DNA of 60,789 nucleotides from Acidimicrobiales bacterium (lineage in GTDB: Bacteria; Actinomycetota; Acidimicrobiia; Acidimicrobiales; Iamiaceae): the NCBI GenBank assembly GCA_025463985.1, contig JAODBM010000052.1:1-60789 (forward strand), read 5' to 3'. A model generated the notes under the pieces. The model did not search any database and had not been told where the DNA came from. It saw nothing but the letters and a program-made list of their open reading frames with translations. The stretch's first letter is position 1, and each line of letters starts with the position of its first letter. Shown piece after piece: positions 42,983 through 51,609 of this stretch. A program made the translations under genes and the position numbers.

Positions 42983-43522
42983 ATGAGACTCCCGCACCAC
43001 CGATCGACGCTCACGCGGCAGCGGCTCGCCCGCGCTGCAACCGGTGCCCTGGCCGGCGCGGCGGGCACGGCCGCCATGGACGCGGTCTGGTACGCGCGGT
43101 ACCGCCGGGGCGGTGGCACGCAGGGCCCGCTCGAGTGGGAGCTCGGGGCCGCGGTCGACAGCTGGGAGGACGCGTCATCGCCGGGCAAGGTGGGCCAGCG
43201 GCTCCTCCGCGCCATCTGGCGACGCGAACCGCCGGAGCATTGGGCGCGCACCACGCAGACCGTGGTGCACCTGGCCACCGGCATGGGCTGGGGCATGGCC
43301 TACGGCGTGGTCGCCGGTTCGCGGGAGCGGCCGCCCTGGGCCGGGGGGCTCGCGCTCGGTCCCGTCGCCTGGCTCACGTCGTACGCGACCTTGCCGCTCC
43401 TGGGCGTCTACAAGCCGATCTGGGAGTACGACGCCAAGACGCTCGCCGACGACTTGAGCGCCCACCTCGTCTTCGGGGCCACGACCGGCGCGGTCGACGC
43501 CGTGCTCGCGCGCCTCGCCTGA
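42983..43522 (+). CDS. hypothetical membrane-associated protein (DUF1440-like)
   Basis: The 179-residue protein has hydrophobic segments at about 17-33 (ATGALAGAAGTAAMDAVWYA), 88-108, 117-137 and 155-175 (HLVFGATTGAVDAVLARL), with short charged loops. GGGGGAAGATGGGG precedes ATG 42983. The glycine-rich helix with AGTAAMD and the final GATTGAVDAVLA helix resemble DUF1440-type inner membrane proteins, but the match is from memory and weak. The function is unknown. Confidence 0.65.
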   Translation: MRLPHHRSTLTRQRLARAATGALAGAAGTAAMDAVWYARYRRGGGTQGPLEWELGAAVDSWEDASSPGKVGQRLLRAIWRREPPEHWARTTQTVVHLATGMGWGMAYGVVAGSRERPPWAGGLALGPVAWLTSYATLPLLGVYKPIWEYDAKTLADDLSAHLVFGATTGAVDAVLARLA

Positions 43523-44144
43523 GCCCGCTGAGGGCACGGGGTTGGGGCTCGAGTCGGCGCCGGCGGCCCGCCGAGAACGCCCCTTTCGGGTGACACCGAT
43601 CGGCAGTACGTTCTCGGCGGCGACGTACGGGCCCTCAAGTCTCGGGGGCACCTGGTCGGGAAGCATCCGGTGACGTGAGGGATCACGCTCCACCAACTGG
43701 TGGGCTGGCGAGTGGGCGACGGGGCCTGAGCTCGACGTTCGACACGGCCGCGCGCGGGCGCCGGCTGGCAGAGGTGACGCGGCTCGACGTGCAGTAGGTC
43801 GAGCGCTCACCACGGATCGCGTGTCCCCGGTGCTGCCTGCCGGCCGCCGGGGACGCGTCTTCTCCGCCCGTGACCGCCTCCCCGGCGCCCGATGCGCCGG
43901 GCCACCGCCGGACGCGACGTACTGCTCCGGTACCCGCGACCCGATCGATCTTGGGTAGAAAGCGTGGCGCTGACCCGGGGGGCCACCGGCTTCCTCCCGA
44001 CGACCGGGGAGGTCGATCATCACCAGCGCCATCAGCCAGGGGGTTCGGTCCGGCCACGACCGTGCAGGTCGTGCCCACGCGATCGCGCCGGGCGGTCGCG
44101 TCCGAGACCTCGGCTACGTCGCCGGGCTCGACGGGCTGCGCGGC
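43523..44144. other. gap with two inverted repeats; contains the true 5' end of the acyltransferase
   Basis: Two dyads are visible. CCGCCGAGAACG (43568-43579) pairs perfectly with 43609-43620 across a 29-nt loop; this may end the upstream gene. CGTGTCCCCGG (43820-43830) pairs with 43847-43857 with one mismatch across a 16-nt loop. From 43974 on, the frame of the following acyltransferase is open, and from about 44112 it encodes LGYVAGLDGLRG, conserved in that family. No other gene is convincing here. Confidence 0.5.
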
Positions 44145-46136
44145 GTGGCCGTGCTCGTGGTGATCGGCTACCACCTCGGCCTGACCTGGCTGCCCGGCGG
44201 GTTCCTCGGCGTCGACCTCTTCTTCGTGCTGTCGGGCTACCTGATCACCGGGCTGCTGCTCACCGAGGTGGCCCGCTCGGGTGGCCTCGACCTCGGCCGC
44301 TTCTACGCCCGGCGCATCCGGCGGCTGTTCCCGGCGATGGCGGTGCTGCTGCTCGTGTTCGCGATCGTGGCCCTGCGGTCGGACCCGCTGGACCGGGCGA
44401 CGATGCGGGCCGACGGGCTCAGCGCGCTGCTCGACGTCGCCAACTGGCACTTCATCGCGTCGGGAGCGTCGTACTTCGCCCAGTTCACGATGCCGTCGGC
44501 GCTGCGCCACACCTGGTCGCTCGCGATCGAAGAGCAGTTCTACCTGCTCTGGCCGCTGATGGTGCTGGCGATCACGGCGTTGGCCCGCGGCCGCAGCCGG
44601 GTGGTGGGCGGTGTCGTCGCCGGCCTGGCCACGGCCTCGTTCACCGCATCCATCGTCCTGTACCACCCCGGCACCGACCCCTCGCGGGTCTACTTCGGGA
44701 CCGATACCCGGGCCTTCACGCTGCTCGTGGGCGCGCTGCTCGCGGTCGTCGACCGAGGAAGCCGGTGGGGGCCGACCGGCGGGCGGCGCGGCCGGGCGTG
44801 GGCGATGGCCAGCGTGCCGGCGATCGGGGGCATGGTCGGGATGTTCCTGATGGCCGGCGATCGCGACGTGTGGGTCTACCGCGGCGGGCTGCTGGCCTTC
44901 GCGCTCCTGGCGGCGGTCGTGATCGGGGCCGCGCACGGCGGGATCGTCGGCCGCGTCCTCTCGACCGAGCCGTTGCGCTGGATCGGCACGATCAGCTACG
45001 GCCTCTACCTGTGGCACTGGCCGCTCGACGTCTGGCTGACCCCGCAGCTCGTGCACGCGAGCGGCTGGCGCCTGGACGTGATCCGGGTGCTGGCCACGTT
45101 CGGCGTGGCTGTCGCCTCCTACTACCTCGTCGAGCGGACGGTCCGCCAAGGCCGCTTCCCGCGCCGCGCCGCGCTGGAGGCGTTCGGCTGGACGATTGGC
45201 CTCCTCGTGGCCGTGATCGCCGTGGGGACGCTCGGAGCGCGTCCGCTGCCGGACTACCTGCAGGCGTCCCGGCGGGACCCGAACGGCCCGATCCTCGTGC
45301 GGACCGCGGCGCGCCCAGCCGCCAAGTTCGCACCGGCCACGACCCGGGCGACCAGCGCGGCCGACAGCACCACCACGACGGTCCTGTCCCGGCCGCCGAC
45401 GCGGGTGCTGCTGCTCGGCGACTCGGTCGCCGCCAGCGTCCAGGGTGCGCTCGGCGACGAGCTGCTCGGGCGTGGCGTCTCGTTCGCCGACGGCACCGTC
45501 GTCGGCTGCGGGGTCGTGCTGGGCGATCCCGCCGACCCGTCGAGCCGCCAGGTCATCACCAGCGTGCGCGCCTGCTCGGGCACGATCGCGAAGGTCCAGC
45601 AGGCGGCGCTGGGCCAAGTGCACCCAGACCTCGTGCTGCTGTTCTCGACCTGGGAGCGCGAGGACCGGATCGTCGACGGCCAGTACTTCGCGGCCGGCAC
45701 CCCTGCCTGGGCGAGCCACATGCTCACCCTCTACGACGACACGATCTCCCGCGTGACGGCCGCGGGGGCTCGGGTGGGGCTGGTGCTCCCTCCCGATCCG
45801 GTGGCCGGCGTCCACGGCCAGGCCCGCGTCGTCGATCGCGTCCGCCGCACGACCGCGCTCCGCGACGTGCTGGCCAAGGTCGCGCAGCGTCACGCGGGCA
45901 GCGTCACGCCGGTCGACCTCGCCTCGATCGTGTGTCCGGGACAGCCGCCGTGCCCGCCTATCGTCGGCGGGCTCGAGCTGCGCCACGAGGACGGCATCCA
46001 CTTCGACTCCCCGGCCTCGCAAGGCTGGGTCGCGCGCCGCATCGCCTCGCTGCTGACCCAGCTCGACCTCGACCACCTGCCGGCGACCACCACGCCCGGC
46101 GGCCCGCCCGCCAGCTCCCACCCCCCGCCGAACTAG
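44145..46136 (+). CDS. OatA-like acyltransferase (acyltransferase_3 plus SGNH domain)
   Basis: The frame from GTG 44145 gives 663 residues. The N-terminal half is the ten-or-so-helix acyltransferase_3 domain with the catalytic histidine in VVIGYHLG, FFVLSGYLITGLLL and HTWSLAIEEQFYLLWPL. The C-terminal half is an extracytoplasmic SGNH esterase-like domain (LLLGDSVAAS with the serine; EDGIHFDSPA with Asp/His). It should O-acetylate cell-wall glycans or a surface polysaccharide. Conserved residues (LDGLRG) lie upstream of 44145 in the same frame, back to a stop at 43971, so translation likely starts earlier at a rare codon, or a sequencing error hides the start. Confidence 0.88.
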   Translation: MAVLVVIGYHLGLTWLPGGFLGVDLFFVLSGYLITGLLLTEVARSGGLDLGRFYARRIRRLFPAMAVLLLVFAIVALRSDPLDRATMRADGLSALLDVANWHFIASGASYFAQFTMPSALRHTWSLAIEEQFYLLWPLMVLAITALARGRSRVVGGVVAGLATASFTASIVLYHPGTDPSRVYFGTDTRAFTLLVGALLAVVDRGSRWGPTGGRRGRAWAMASVPAIGGMVGMFLMAGDRDVWVYRGGLLAFALLAAVVIGAAHGGIVGRVLSTEPLRWIGTISYGLYLWHWPLDVWLTPQLVHASGWRLDVIRVLATFGVAVASYYLVERTVRQGRFPRRAALEAFGWTIGLLVAVIAVGTLGARPLPDYLQASRRDPNGPILVRTAARPAAKFAPATTRATSAADSTTTTVLSRPPTRVLLLGDSVAASVQGALGDELLGRGVSFADGTVVGCGVVLGDPADPSSRQVITSVRACSGTIAKVQQAALGQVHPDLVLLFSTWEREDRIVDGQYFAAGTPAWASHMLTLYDDTISRVTAAGARVGLVLPPDPVAGVHGQARVVDRVRRTTALRDVLAKVAQRHAGSVTPVDLASIVCPGQPPCPPIVGGLELRHEDGIHFDSPASQGWVARRIASLLTQLDLDHLPATTTPGGPPASSHPPPN

Positions 46137-46160
46137 CCCATCCGCCGGCCTACGGGCCCG

Positions 46161-46700
46161 TCAGCCCGTCAGCCTGGCGACGCCCGCGACGGCCGGCGCC
46201 GGGCTGGCGGGGGTCGACGTGCCGGGCAGCGCGGTGGTGCGGGGCCCGGCGGGCGCGGTGGTGACGGTGGTGGTGGACCCGGAGCCGCCGGTCGTCGGCG
46301 GGCTCGTCGTGACGGTCGTGGGCGTGGTGACCGTCGTGGACGTCGCAGGCGCCTGCACGGTCACGGTGCCGCTCATCGCGAGGCCGTGGATCCGACAGTG
46401 ATAGGGAAACGTCCCGGCCCTGGTGAACGTGAAGGTGAACGTCGCCCCCGGGCCCATGCAGGTGCCCGGGCAGCTCGGGCTCGAGTCGAACGACCCGTCG
46501 TTGGCCGTCACGCTGTGCTCGATGGGGTCGTCGTTGACCCACGTGACCGAGCCGCCGACCGTCACCGTGATCGAGGCGGGGGAGTAGGCGAGGCTGGCGA
46601 TGTGCACGGTCGTGGTCGCGCCCCCTGCGCCTTGGAGCGGGAACGCCCACGCCGCCACCGCCACGACGCCGACCACCGTCGACCACTTGAGCACCCGCAT
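46161..46700 (-). CDS. secreted cupredoxin (plastocyanin-like) copper protein
   Basis: The 179-residue product has a Sec leader (1-28, cleavage near GAGGATT) and one cupredoxin domain (about 28-118). Copper ligands are visible: His in IEHSV, Cys and His in YHCRIHGLAM, and Met in the same block. A Thr/Pro/Ser-rich tail of about 60 residues follows, likely a wall-spanning or glycosylated stalk. ATG 46700 is preceded by GAGGCAGG. It should carry electrons or bind copper outside the cell; no oxidase is adjacent. It converges on the OatA-like gene 24 nt away. Confidence 0.9.
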   Translation of the reverse strand: MRVLKWSTVVGVVAVAAWAFPLQGAGGATTTVHIASLAYSPASITVTVGGSVTWVNDDPIEHSVTANDGSFDSSPSCPGTCMGPGATFTFTFTRAGTFPYHCRIHGLAMSGTVTVQAPATSTTVTTPTTVTTSPPTTGGSGSTTTVTTAPAGPRTTALPGTSTPASPAPAVAGVARLTG

Positions 46701-46800
46701 GCCTGCCTCCCTCGTCGTCAGCTGCTCTACGTCAGGCGCGCGCGGAGGGATTGTTCGAGTGCTCCGGGGCCGCGCGATGGGTGAGCGATACCCTGCGGCC

Positions 46801-47646
46801 ATGGATCTTCCGGAGATCGACGGCCGCGAGTTCTGGGATCGGCGAGCCGAGGCGTGGGACCGGCGTTCGGATGCGTTGGAGGGCTTCTCCGACATGTACG
46901 GCGCGCCCGTCATGGACGCCCTTGACCCCCAGCCCGGCCAGCGCATCCTCGACATCGGCTGCGGTCCGGGCACCACGGCGGTCGAGCTGGCCCGCCGCGT
47001 CGGCCCCGGCGGCCAGGTCGTGGGCGTCGACATCTCGGGGGAGATGGTGGCCGCCGCCGAGCGCCGCGCCGAGCGGGCCGGCGTCACCAACGTGAGCTTC
47101 CGGATGGTCGACGTCCAGGACGGCGACCTCGAGCCGCCCTTCGATGGCGCCTACTCGCGCTTCGGCATCATGTTCTTCACGGACCCGGCCCGGGGCTTCG
47201 CCAACATCGCCCGCGCCCTGCGACCCGGCGGCCGCCTGGCCGCGGCGGTCTGGAGCCGGCTGGAAGACAACCCCTGGATGTTCGTCCCGACGCTGGCCGC
47301 CGCCATCGCCCTCGACGCCGAGCTCTCGCTCCCGGGTCCCGGCCAGCCCGGGCCGTTCTCGCTGGCCGACCCCACCCACCTGACGGCGTTGCTCACCGAC
47401 GCCGGGTTCGTCGACGTCAGCGTCGAGCCGGTGCCCGGTCCACGGCGCATCACCACCGCGAGCGCCGACGACGAGGTGCGGTCGCTGCTCGAGGTCGGGC
47501 CGCTCGGCGATGCCTACGCCGGTGCCAACGACGCGGCGCAGGAGGCGGCGGTGGCCGCAGTCATGGGCGCGCTCGAGCCCTATGCCGATCCCGAGGGCTG
47601 GTCGGTGCCGGGCGTGGCCCTCCGGGTCGTGGCGGCGGCCGGCTGA
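46801..47646 (+). CDS. SAM-dependent methyltransferase (class I, UbiE-like)
   Basis: The 281-residue enzyme has the Rossmann SAM-binding motif ILDIGCGPGTTAVELARRVG (about residue 49), followed by VVGVDISGEMVAAAERRA (acidic ribose-binding position) and ARALRPGGRLAAAVWS. The C-terminal 100 residues resemble ubiquinone/menaquinone-type methyltransferases. ATG 46801 begins the conserved part; ATG 46777 is a possible longer start. The phosphotransferase gene starts 2 nt after its stop, so they form an operon. Confidence 0.88.
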   Translation: MDLPEIDGREFWDRRAEAWDRRSDALEGFSDMYGAPVMDALDPQPGQRILDIGCGPGTTAVELARRVGPGGQVVGVDISGEMVAAAERRAERAGVTNVSFRMVDVQDGDLEPPFDGAYSRFGIMFFTDPARGFANIARALRPGGRLAAAVWSRLEDNPWMFVPTLAAAIALDAELSLPGPGQPGPFSLADPTHLTALLTDAGFVDVSVEPVPGPRRITTASADDEVRSLLEVGPLGDAYAGANDAAQEAAVAAVMGALEPYADPEGWSVPGVALRVVAAAG

Positions 47647-47648
47647 GC

Positions 47649-48380
47649 GTGCAGCAGCCGGGCGCACTGCTCGCCGCGGGCCGCGACGCGGACATCTTCG
47701 AGTACGGCCCCGGCCGCGTCCTCCGCCGCTCGCGCGACGGGCGTTCGCTGGTCGAGGAGGCCCGCACGATGGAGCACGCGCGAGCGCACGGCTACCCGGT
47801 GCCCGCAGTCGAATCGACGAGCGACGACGGCACCGGCCTCGTGATGGAGCGGATCGACGGGGTCTCGATGGTCGACGCTCTCGCGAAGCGACCCTGGACG
47901 CTCGCTCGCCAGGGCCGAGACCTGGCCGGGCTCCTCGTCCGCTTGCACGAGATCTCCGCGCCCGACTGGCTGCGCTCGGCTCCGGTCGGCGCCGGCGACC
48001 GTCTGCTCCACCTCGATCTGCACCCGCTGAACGTGATGGTCACGGCCCGGGGTCCGGTCGTGATCGATTGGGCCAACGCCGCGCGGGGCGACCCGGCCGT
48101 GGACGTGGCGTTGAGCTGGGTCCTCACGGCGTGCGGCGGCATCCCGGTGGGGCGGGTCCAGTCTGCGATCCTCGGCTACGGCCGGTCACTGCTCGTTCGA
48201 CGGTTCGTGGGAGTGATCGACGCCGAGCCCGCTCGGCGCCAGCTCGCCGAGGTCGTGGCCTGGAAGGTGCAGGATCCGCACATGAGCGGGCCAGAACGAG
48301 CGGCGATGCATGCGCTCGTCAAGGCCGAAGGCCGCGGGACGGCCGCCGAACGACCGAACACGACCCCGCCGAGGTCCTGA
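47649..48380 (+). CDS. aminoglycoside phosphotransferase-like kinase
   Basis: The 243-residue protein has the APH-fold motifs: LLHLDLHPLNVMV (catalytic aspartate and Asn) and VVIDWANAARGDP (metal aspartate). The N-terminal lobe is short, with RVLRRSRDG supplying the ATP lysine/arginine region. Family members phosphorylate antibiotics, choline, sugars or other small molecules, and nothing here selects one. GTG 47649 starts immediately after the methyltransferase stop. A strong hairpin at 48461-48494 probably ends transcription. Confidence 0.82.
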   Translation: MQQPGALLAAGRDADIFEYGPGRVLRRSRDGRSLVEEARTMEHARAHGYPVPAVESTSDDGTGLVMERIDGVSMVDALAKRPWTLARQGRDLAGLLVRLHEISAPDWLRSAPVGAGDRLLHLDLHPLNVMVTARGPVVIDWANAARGDPAVDVALSWVLTACGGIPVGRVQSAILGYGRSLLVRRFVGVIDAEPARRQLAEVVAWKVQDPHMSGPERAAMHALVKAEGRGTAAERPNTTPPRS

Positions 48381-48460
48381 TCCGGGGCGCCGTCCGACCC
48401 GCGCCACCTGAAGCAGCCCGAGCCGCCGCCCGGCGGGCGTGGCGGTCCGGCAAGAACGGG

Positions 48461-48494
48461 TCGGTCGCCTCCCCGGGCGGTGGGAGGCGACCGA
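48461..48494 (+). terminator. strong 13-bp hairpin after the methyltransferase/kinase operon
   Basis: TCGGTCGCCTCCC pairs perfectly with GGGAGGCGACCGA over an 8-nt loop. It begins 80 nt beyond the kinase stop. No U-run follows, which is usual in such GC-rich genomes; a leader or protein-binding role for the downstream small gene is an alternative. Confidence 0.6.
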
Positions 48495-48751
48495 ACTACC
48501 CCGTACCGTCCCCTCTGCGGCGCGGAGTGGGACGTAGCCGGACCGACCCGCCGGGGGGATGGCGGGGGCCTCGGCCGACCTGAGACTTCGACGCCGGCGC
48601 TCGAACTCCTCCTGCTCGGCGAAGAATTTCTTTTATCGCCCCTTCGCGGGCCGTTTGCGCTCCTACGCGGCCGCGTGGTGCAGGAGCCCCGGGGCTCCGC
48701 GCATGCTGAGGCCTCCGGCAGCGGACGTGCGACCGTCGGTTAGGAGAACCC
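48495..48751 (+). promoter_or_regulatory. leader region of a small gene with palindromes and an AT-rich box
   Basis: With the preceding hairpin and kinase tail, the gene-free stretch is about 370 nt. It holds a rare AT-rich box (GAAGAATTTCTTTTATCG, about 48620-48637), a 10-bp palindrome CGCGGCCGCG (48667-48676) and a perfect 16-nt palindrome GGAGCCCCGGGGCTCC (48683-48698). TTAGGAGAACCC then forms the ribosome site. A promoter near the AT-rich box is likely; the rest is undefined. Confidence 0.45.
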
Positions 48752-48946
48752 ATGGCGGATACCCCTGTGACCCCCATGAGCACCGAGTCCGCGATCGCGG
48801 CGGCCTGGGCCGCGGCCGAGAAGGCGGAGGCCTCGCTCGACCAGCACGACGCCCCGCAGGCGGTCGGCTACGCCACGGTGGCGGAGGCCTGGTCGGCCAT
48901 CGCGCAGGCGCTGCCGCGCGCGCCCGAGGTCCCGATCATCCGCTGA
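48752..48946 (+). CDS. 64-residue small protein
   Basis: The ATG at 48752 follows a near-ideal AGGAG site. The product is an Ala/Glu-rich helix-forming peptide: AIAAAWAAAEKAEASL, then AVGYATVAEAWSAIAQALPR, ending in PEVPIIR. It has no membrane or export signal. A leader with palindromes precedes it and the spacing to the next gene is 109 nt. I do not recognise a family. Confidence 0.65.
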   Translation: MADTPVTPMSTESAIAAAWAAAEKAEASLDQHDAPQAVGYATVAEAWSAIAQALPRAPEVPIIR

Positions 48947-49055
48947 CGGGCCGGTCCGGCCGCGGTCGCGCCTGCTCCCGGGCGGTCGATATCCGCGCAA
49001 CTGGTCGGCGACCGCTCGACGATGGCGCGAGGATGCGCCGACCGACCGAGCGGAG

Positions 49056-50054
49056 GTGGCTCACGTGGCTCGACGAGGATCCAGCGCCCTGCTGGCGGTG
49101 GCGGTGGCGTCAGCGGTCATGGCGAGCTCGTGCAGCTCGGGCTCCACCAAGTCCGCACCGACCCTCCCGCCCGTCGTGCCCTCCACCACGGTGCCGGCCA
49201 CCACTGCCGGCGGCACGGTGCCGCCCGCCGCGGCCACGCCCTGCGGCCGCGCGACCCCGCCGCCCGCCCGCTACGACCACGTCGTCGTGCTGGTCGAGGA
49301 GAACCGCACCTGGACCGGCGGCCGCAACCCCGCGGTCGGGATGGGCTTCGCCGCCGATGCCATGCCGTTCCTCCACGGCCTTGCCACCAAGTGCGCCTAC
49401 TTCACCGACTGGACCGAGACCAACACCGCCGACAACAGCCTGAACCAGTACGTGGGGATGACGTCGGGGGTCTCGAACTCCTCCACGGTCAACGACTGCT
49501 CGCCGTCGGACTCCTGCCACTCGACCGACGACAACATCTTCCGGCAGGTGCGCACCACCGGGGGGGCGGCGCGCACGTTCGTCGACGGCGCCACCGCGCC
49601 GTGCTCGACCGGATCGAACGCCCCCCGCCACATCCCGGCCCTGTACTTCTGGGGCGCCGGCGACCGGGCGGCGTGCGCAACCGAGGTCCGTCCGCTGAGC
49701 GAGCTCGACCCGCAGCAGCTGCCCACGCTCGCGTTCGTGGTGCCCGACACCTGCAACGACGGCCACGACTGCCCCGACAGCACCGTCGACCGATGGGCCG
49801 CTGCCCACCTGACGCCGATCCTCGACGGCGCGGGCTATCGCGCCGGGCGGACGCTCGTGGTCGTCGTGTATGACGAGGACCGCCCTGTGCCGAACCTGCT
49901 CATCGCCCCCACCGCCCGTGCCGGCGCCATCACGACGCCCGGTGCCTCGCACGCCGCGCTGCTCAAGACCATCGAGCAAGCGCTCGGCCTGCCCGTGATG
50001 CAGCAGGGCCAGCTCTCCACCGCCATCTCCCTGCGCGGCCCGGCCCACCTCTGA
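49056..50054 (+). CDS. lipoprotein phosphoesterase-family protein
   Basis: The 332-residue product has a lipoprotein leader with the lipobox VMASSCSSG (Cys about 26) and a Thr/Pro-rich linker of about 35 residues. The catalytic domain starts at YDHVVVLVEENRTW, the hallmark of the phosphoesterase (phospholipase C/acid phosphatase) family. It has NSLNQYVGMTSG, TFVDGATAPC and a late VVVVYDEDRPVPNLL region, and paired cysteines (DTCNDGHDC). It may cleave phosphate esters at the cell surface. The GTG at 49056 or 49065 begins it, and DUF1697 follows 5 nt after its stop. Confidence 0.85.
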   Translation: MAHVARRGSSALLAVAVASAVMASSCSSGSTKSAPTLPPVVPSTTVPATTAGGTVPPAAATPCGRATPPPARYDHVVVLVEENRTWTGGRNPAVGMGFAADAMPFLHGLATKCAYFTDWTETNTADNSLNQYVGMTSGVSNSSTVNDCSPSDSCHSTDDNIFRQVRTTGGAARTFVDGATAPCSTGSNAPRHIPALYFWGAGDRAACATEVRPLSELDPQQLPTLAFVVPDTCNDGHDCPDSTVDRWAAAHLTPILDGAGYRAGRTLVVVVYDEDRPVPNLLIAPTARAGAITTPGASHAALLKTIEQALGLPVMQQGQLSTAISLRGPAHL

Positions 50055-50059
50055 TCGGT

Positions 50060-50599
50060 ATGGCCACCCACGTCGCCTTCCTGCGAGCGGTCAACGTCGG
50101 CGGACGGGGTGGCGTCGCCATGCCGGCGCTCAGGACCCTGTTCGAGGACCTCGGGCACACCGACGTCCGCACGTGCCTGCAGAGCGGCAACGTCGTCTTC
50201 ACTCCACGGCTGGGCTCGAAGGGGGCCAGCCTCGTGGCTGAGCTCGAGGGGCGCATCGCCGCCGACCTCGACGTGCCCGCCCGGGTGGTGCTGCGCACGA
50301 CCCCCGAGCTGACCGCTGTGTCCGAGGGCAACCCGTTCCTCGGCACCGAGGACCGGCTGGCCAACCTCCACGTCGTCTTCCTCGCGGACCGGCCGACGCC
50401 GGCGGCCGTGGCCAAGCTCGACCCCGACCGCTCGCCGCCCGACCAGGCCACGGTGGTCGGCCGCGAGGTCTACCTCCGCTACCCGAACGGATCCGGCCGT
50501 TCGAAGCTGACCGCCGCCTACCTCGAGCGCCAGCTCGGCACGCACGCCACCGCCCGCAACTGGAACACCGTCACCAAGGTTCTCGCCCTGATGGCCTGA
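50060..50599 (+). CDS. DUF1697 family protein
   Basis: The 179-residue protein matches DUF1697 by its N-terminus (HVAFLRAVNVGGRGGVAMPAL), the block LGHTDVRTCLQSGNVVF and the C-terminus TARNWNTVTKVLALM. The family is widespread in actinobacteria and uncharacterised. ATG 50060 starts at the conserved beginning, 5 nt after the phosphoesterase stop, so they may be co-transcribed. A long inverted repeat follows. Confidence 0.92.
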   Translation: MATHVAFLRAVNVGGRGGVAMPALRTLFEDLGHTDVRTCLQSGNVVFTPRLGSKGASLVAELEGRIAADLDVPARVVLRTTPELTAVSEGNPFLGTEDRLANLHVVFLADRPTPAAVAKLDPDRSPPDQATVVGREVYLRYPNGSGRSKLTAAYLERQLGTHATARNWNTVTKVLALMA

Positions 50600-50613
50600 C
50601 CCCACATCCGCCC

Positions 50614-50670
50614 ACCGCGAGCCATGCCGCGGGTGGTCGGCGGCGGACTCGCCTCCCCGCGGCTCGCGGT
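50614..50670. terminator. 10-bp inverted repeat between convergent genes
   Basis: ACCGCGAGCC (50614-50623) pairs perfectly with GGCTCGCGGT (50661-50670) across a 37-nt loop, in the 80-nt gap between the convergent DUF1697 and DUF1206 genes. It may serve as a bidirectional terminator. Confidence 0.5.
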
Positions 50671-50679
50671 CGGGAGCGG

Positions 50680-51522
50680 TCAGGCGTGGGTCATCTCGGC
50701 GGCGCGGCGGAAGGCGGCGTCCACGAGTCGGTAGGCGCCGAACAGGACCATGCCCGCGGCGAGGAGGAGCAGCAGGACCGGGCCGTGGGACTTGGTCAGC
50801 AGCTGGCGCAGCGACTCGTCGAGGCTGCGGGCCTGGTGGGGATCGCGGTGGAGACCGGCCTGGACGAGGAACCAGCCGATCAGGCCGAACGCCGCGCCGC
50901 GGGCCACGAAGCCGACCGTGCCCATGGCCCTCACCGCCTTGCGCTTGGTCGCGTCCAGCCGGTGCAGATCGAGGTCGTCGACGAAGGACCGGGTTGCGCC
51001 CTTCCAGACGTTGACGAGCGCGGCGGCGACCACGGCGGCTCCGACCAGCACGACGATGGCCCGCCCGCCGGGCCAGCCGAGGACGGTGGCGGTCGAGCGC
51101 TTCTGGGCCGTGCCCGGCTGGCCGCCGCCGCTGTGGGCGAGGATCCGGACCGCGGCCACGGTGAGGCTGGCGTACAGGAGCGCCCGACCTGCCTGCGCCG
51201 CCCGCTTGGCCAGCGCCTTGCCGTCGTCGTTCTCGCCGGGCTCGCCGCGCACTGCGAGCGTGGCCCGCCAGAGCGCATGGCAGGCCAGGCCGAGGGCAAG
51301 CAGCACGAGCAGGGCCCGCCCGTACGGCTCGCGTGCGACGGCGGCCAGCGCGCCCCGCTGGCTGGGCTGCGCCTGCCGGTCGCCGAGCGCCAGCTCCACG
51401 GCCAGCAGGCCGACGATGCCGTAGAGGAGGCCCTGGGTCACGAGCGCCGCCCGACCGAGCCCGACCAGGCGCTCATCGCCGGTGCGGTGGGCCTCCAGGT
51501 GGCGTGCCGTGAAGCTGGTCAT
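50680..51522 (-). CDS. DUF1206 family membrane protein
   Basis: The 280-residue protein has about six hydrophobic helices. Repeated GRAALVTQGLLYGIVGLLAV, GRALLYASLTVAAVRIL and ARGAAFGLIGWFLVQAGL blocks mark the three tandem DUF1206 units typical of the family. GACGGAGGATCG directly precedes ATG 51522. The function is unknown. It is divergent from the cysteine-rich protein, 87 nt away. Confidence 0.92.
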   Translation of the reverse strand: MTSFTARHLEAHRTGDERLVGLGRAALVTQGLLYGIVGLLAVELALGDRQAQPSQRGALAAVAREPYGRALLVLLALGLACHALWRATLAVRGEPGENDDGKALAKRAAQAGRALLYASLTVAAVRILAHSGGGQPGTAQKRSTATVLGWPGGRAIVVLVGAAVVAAALVNVWKGATRSFVDDLDLHRLDATKRKAVRAMGTVGFVARGAAFGLIGWFLVQAGLHRDPHQARSLDESLRQLLTKSHGPVLLLLLAAGMVLFGAYRLVDAAFRRAAEMTHA

Positions 51523-51609
51523 CGATCCTCCGTCGGTCGGGCCCGCACCCGCCCTACCCGTCTGCCAAGGATGCGCCCAGGCGGTGGGAGCGTCCGTAGC
51601 CTGCGGGAC

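Noticed and set aside
43683-46121. Very long open frame on the minus strand (812 codons) opposite the acyltransferase
   Set aside because: Its translation is Arg/Gly/Asp/His-rich low-complexity sequence without motifs, the usual antisense shadow in high-GC DNA; the plus-strand frame has clear family motifs.
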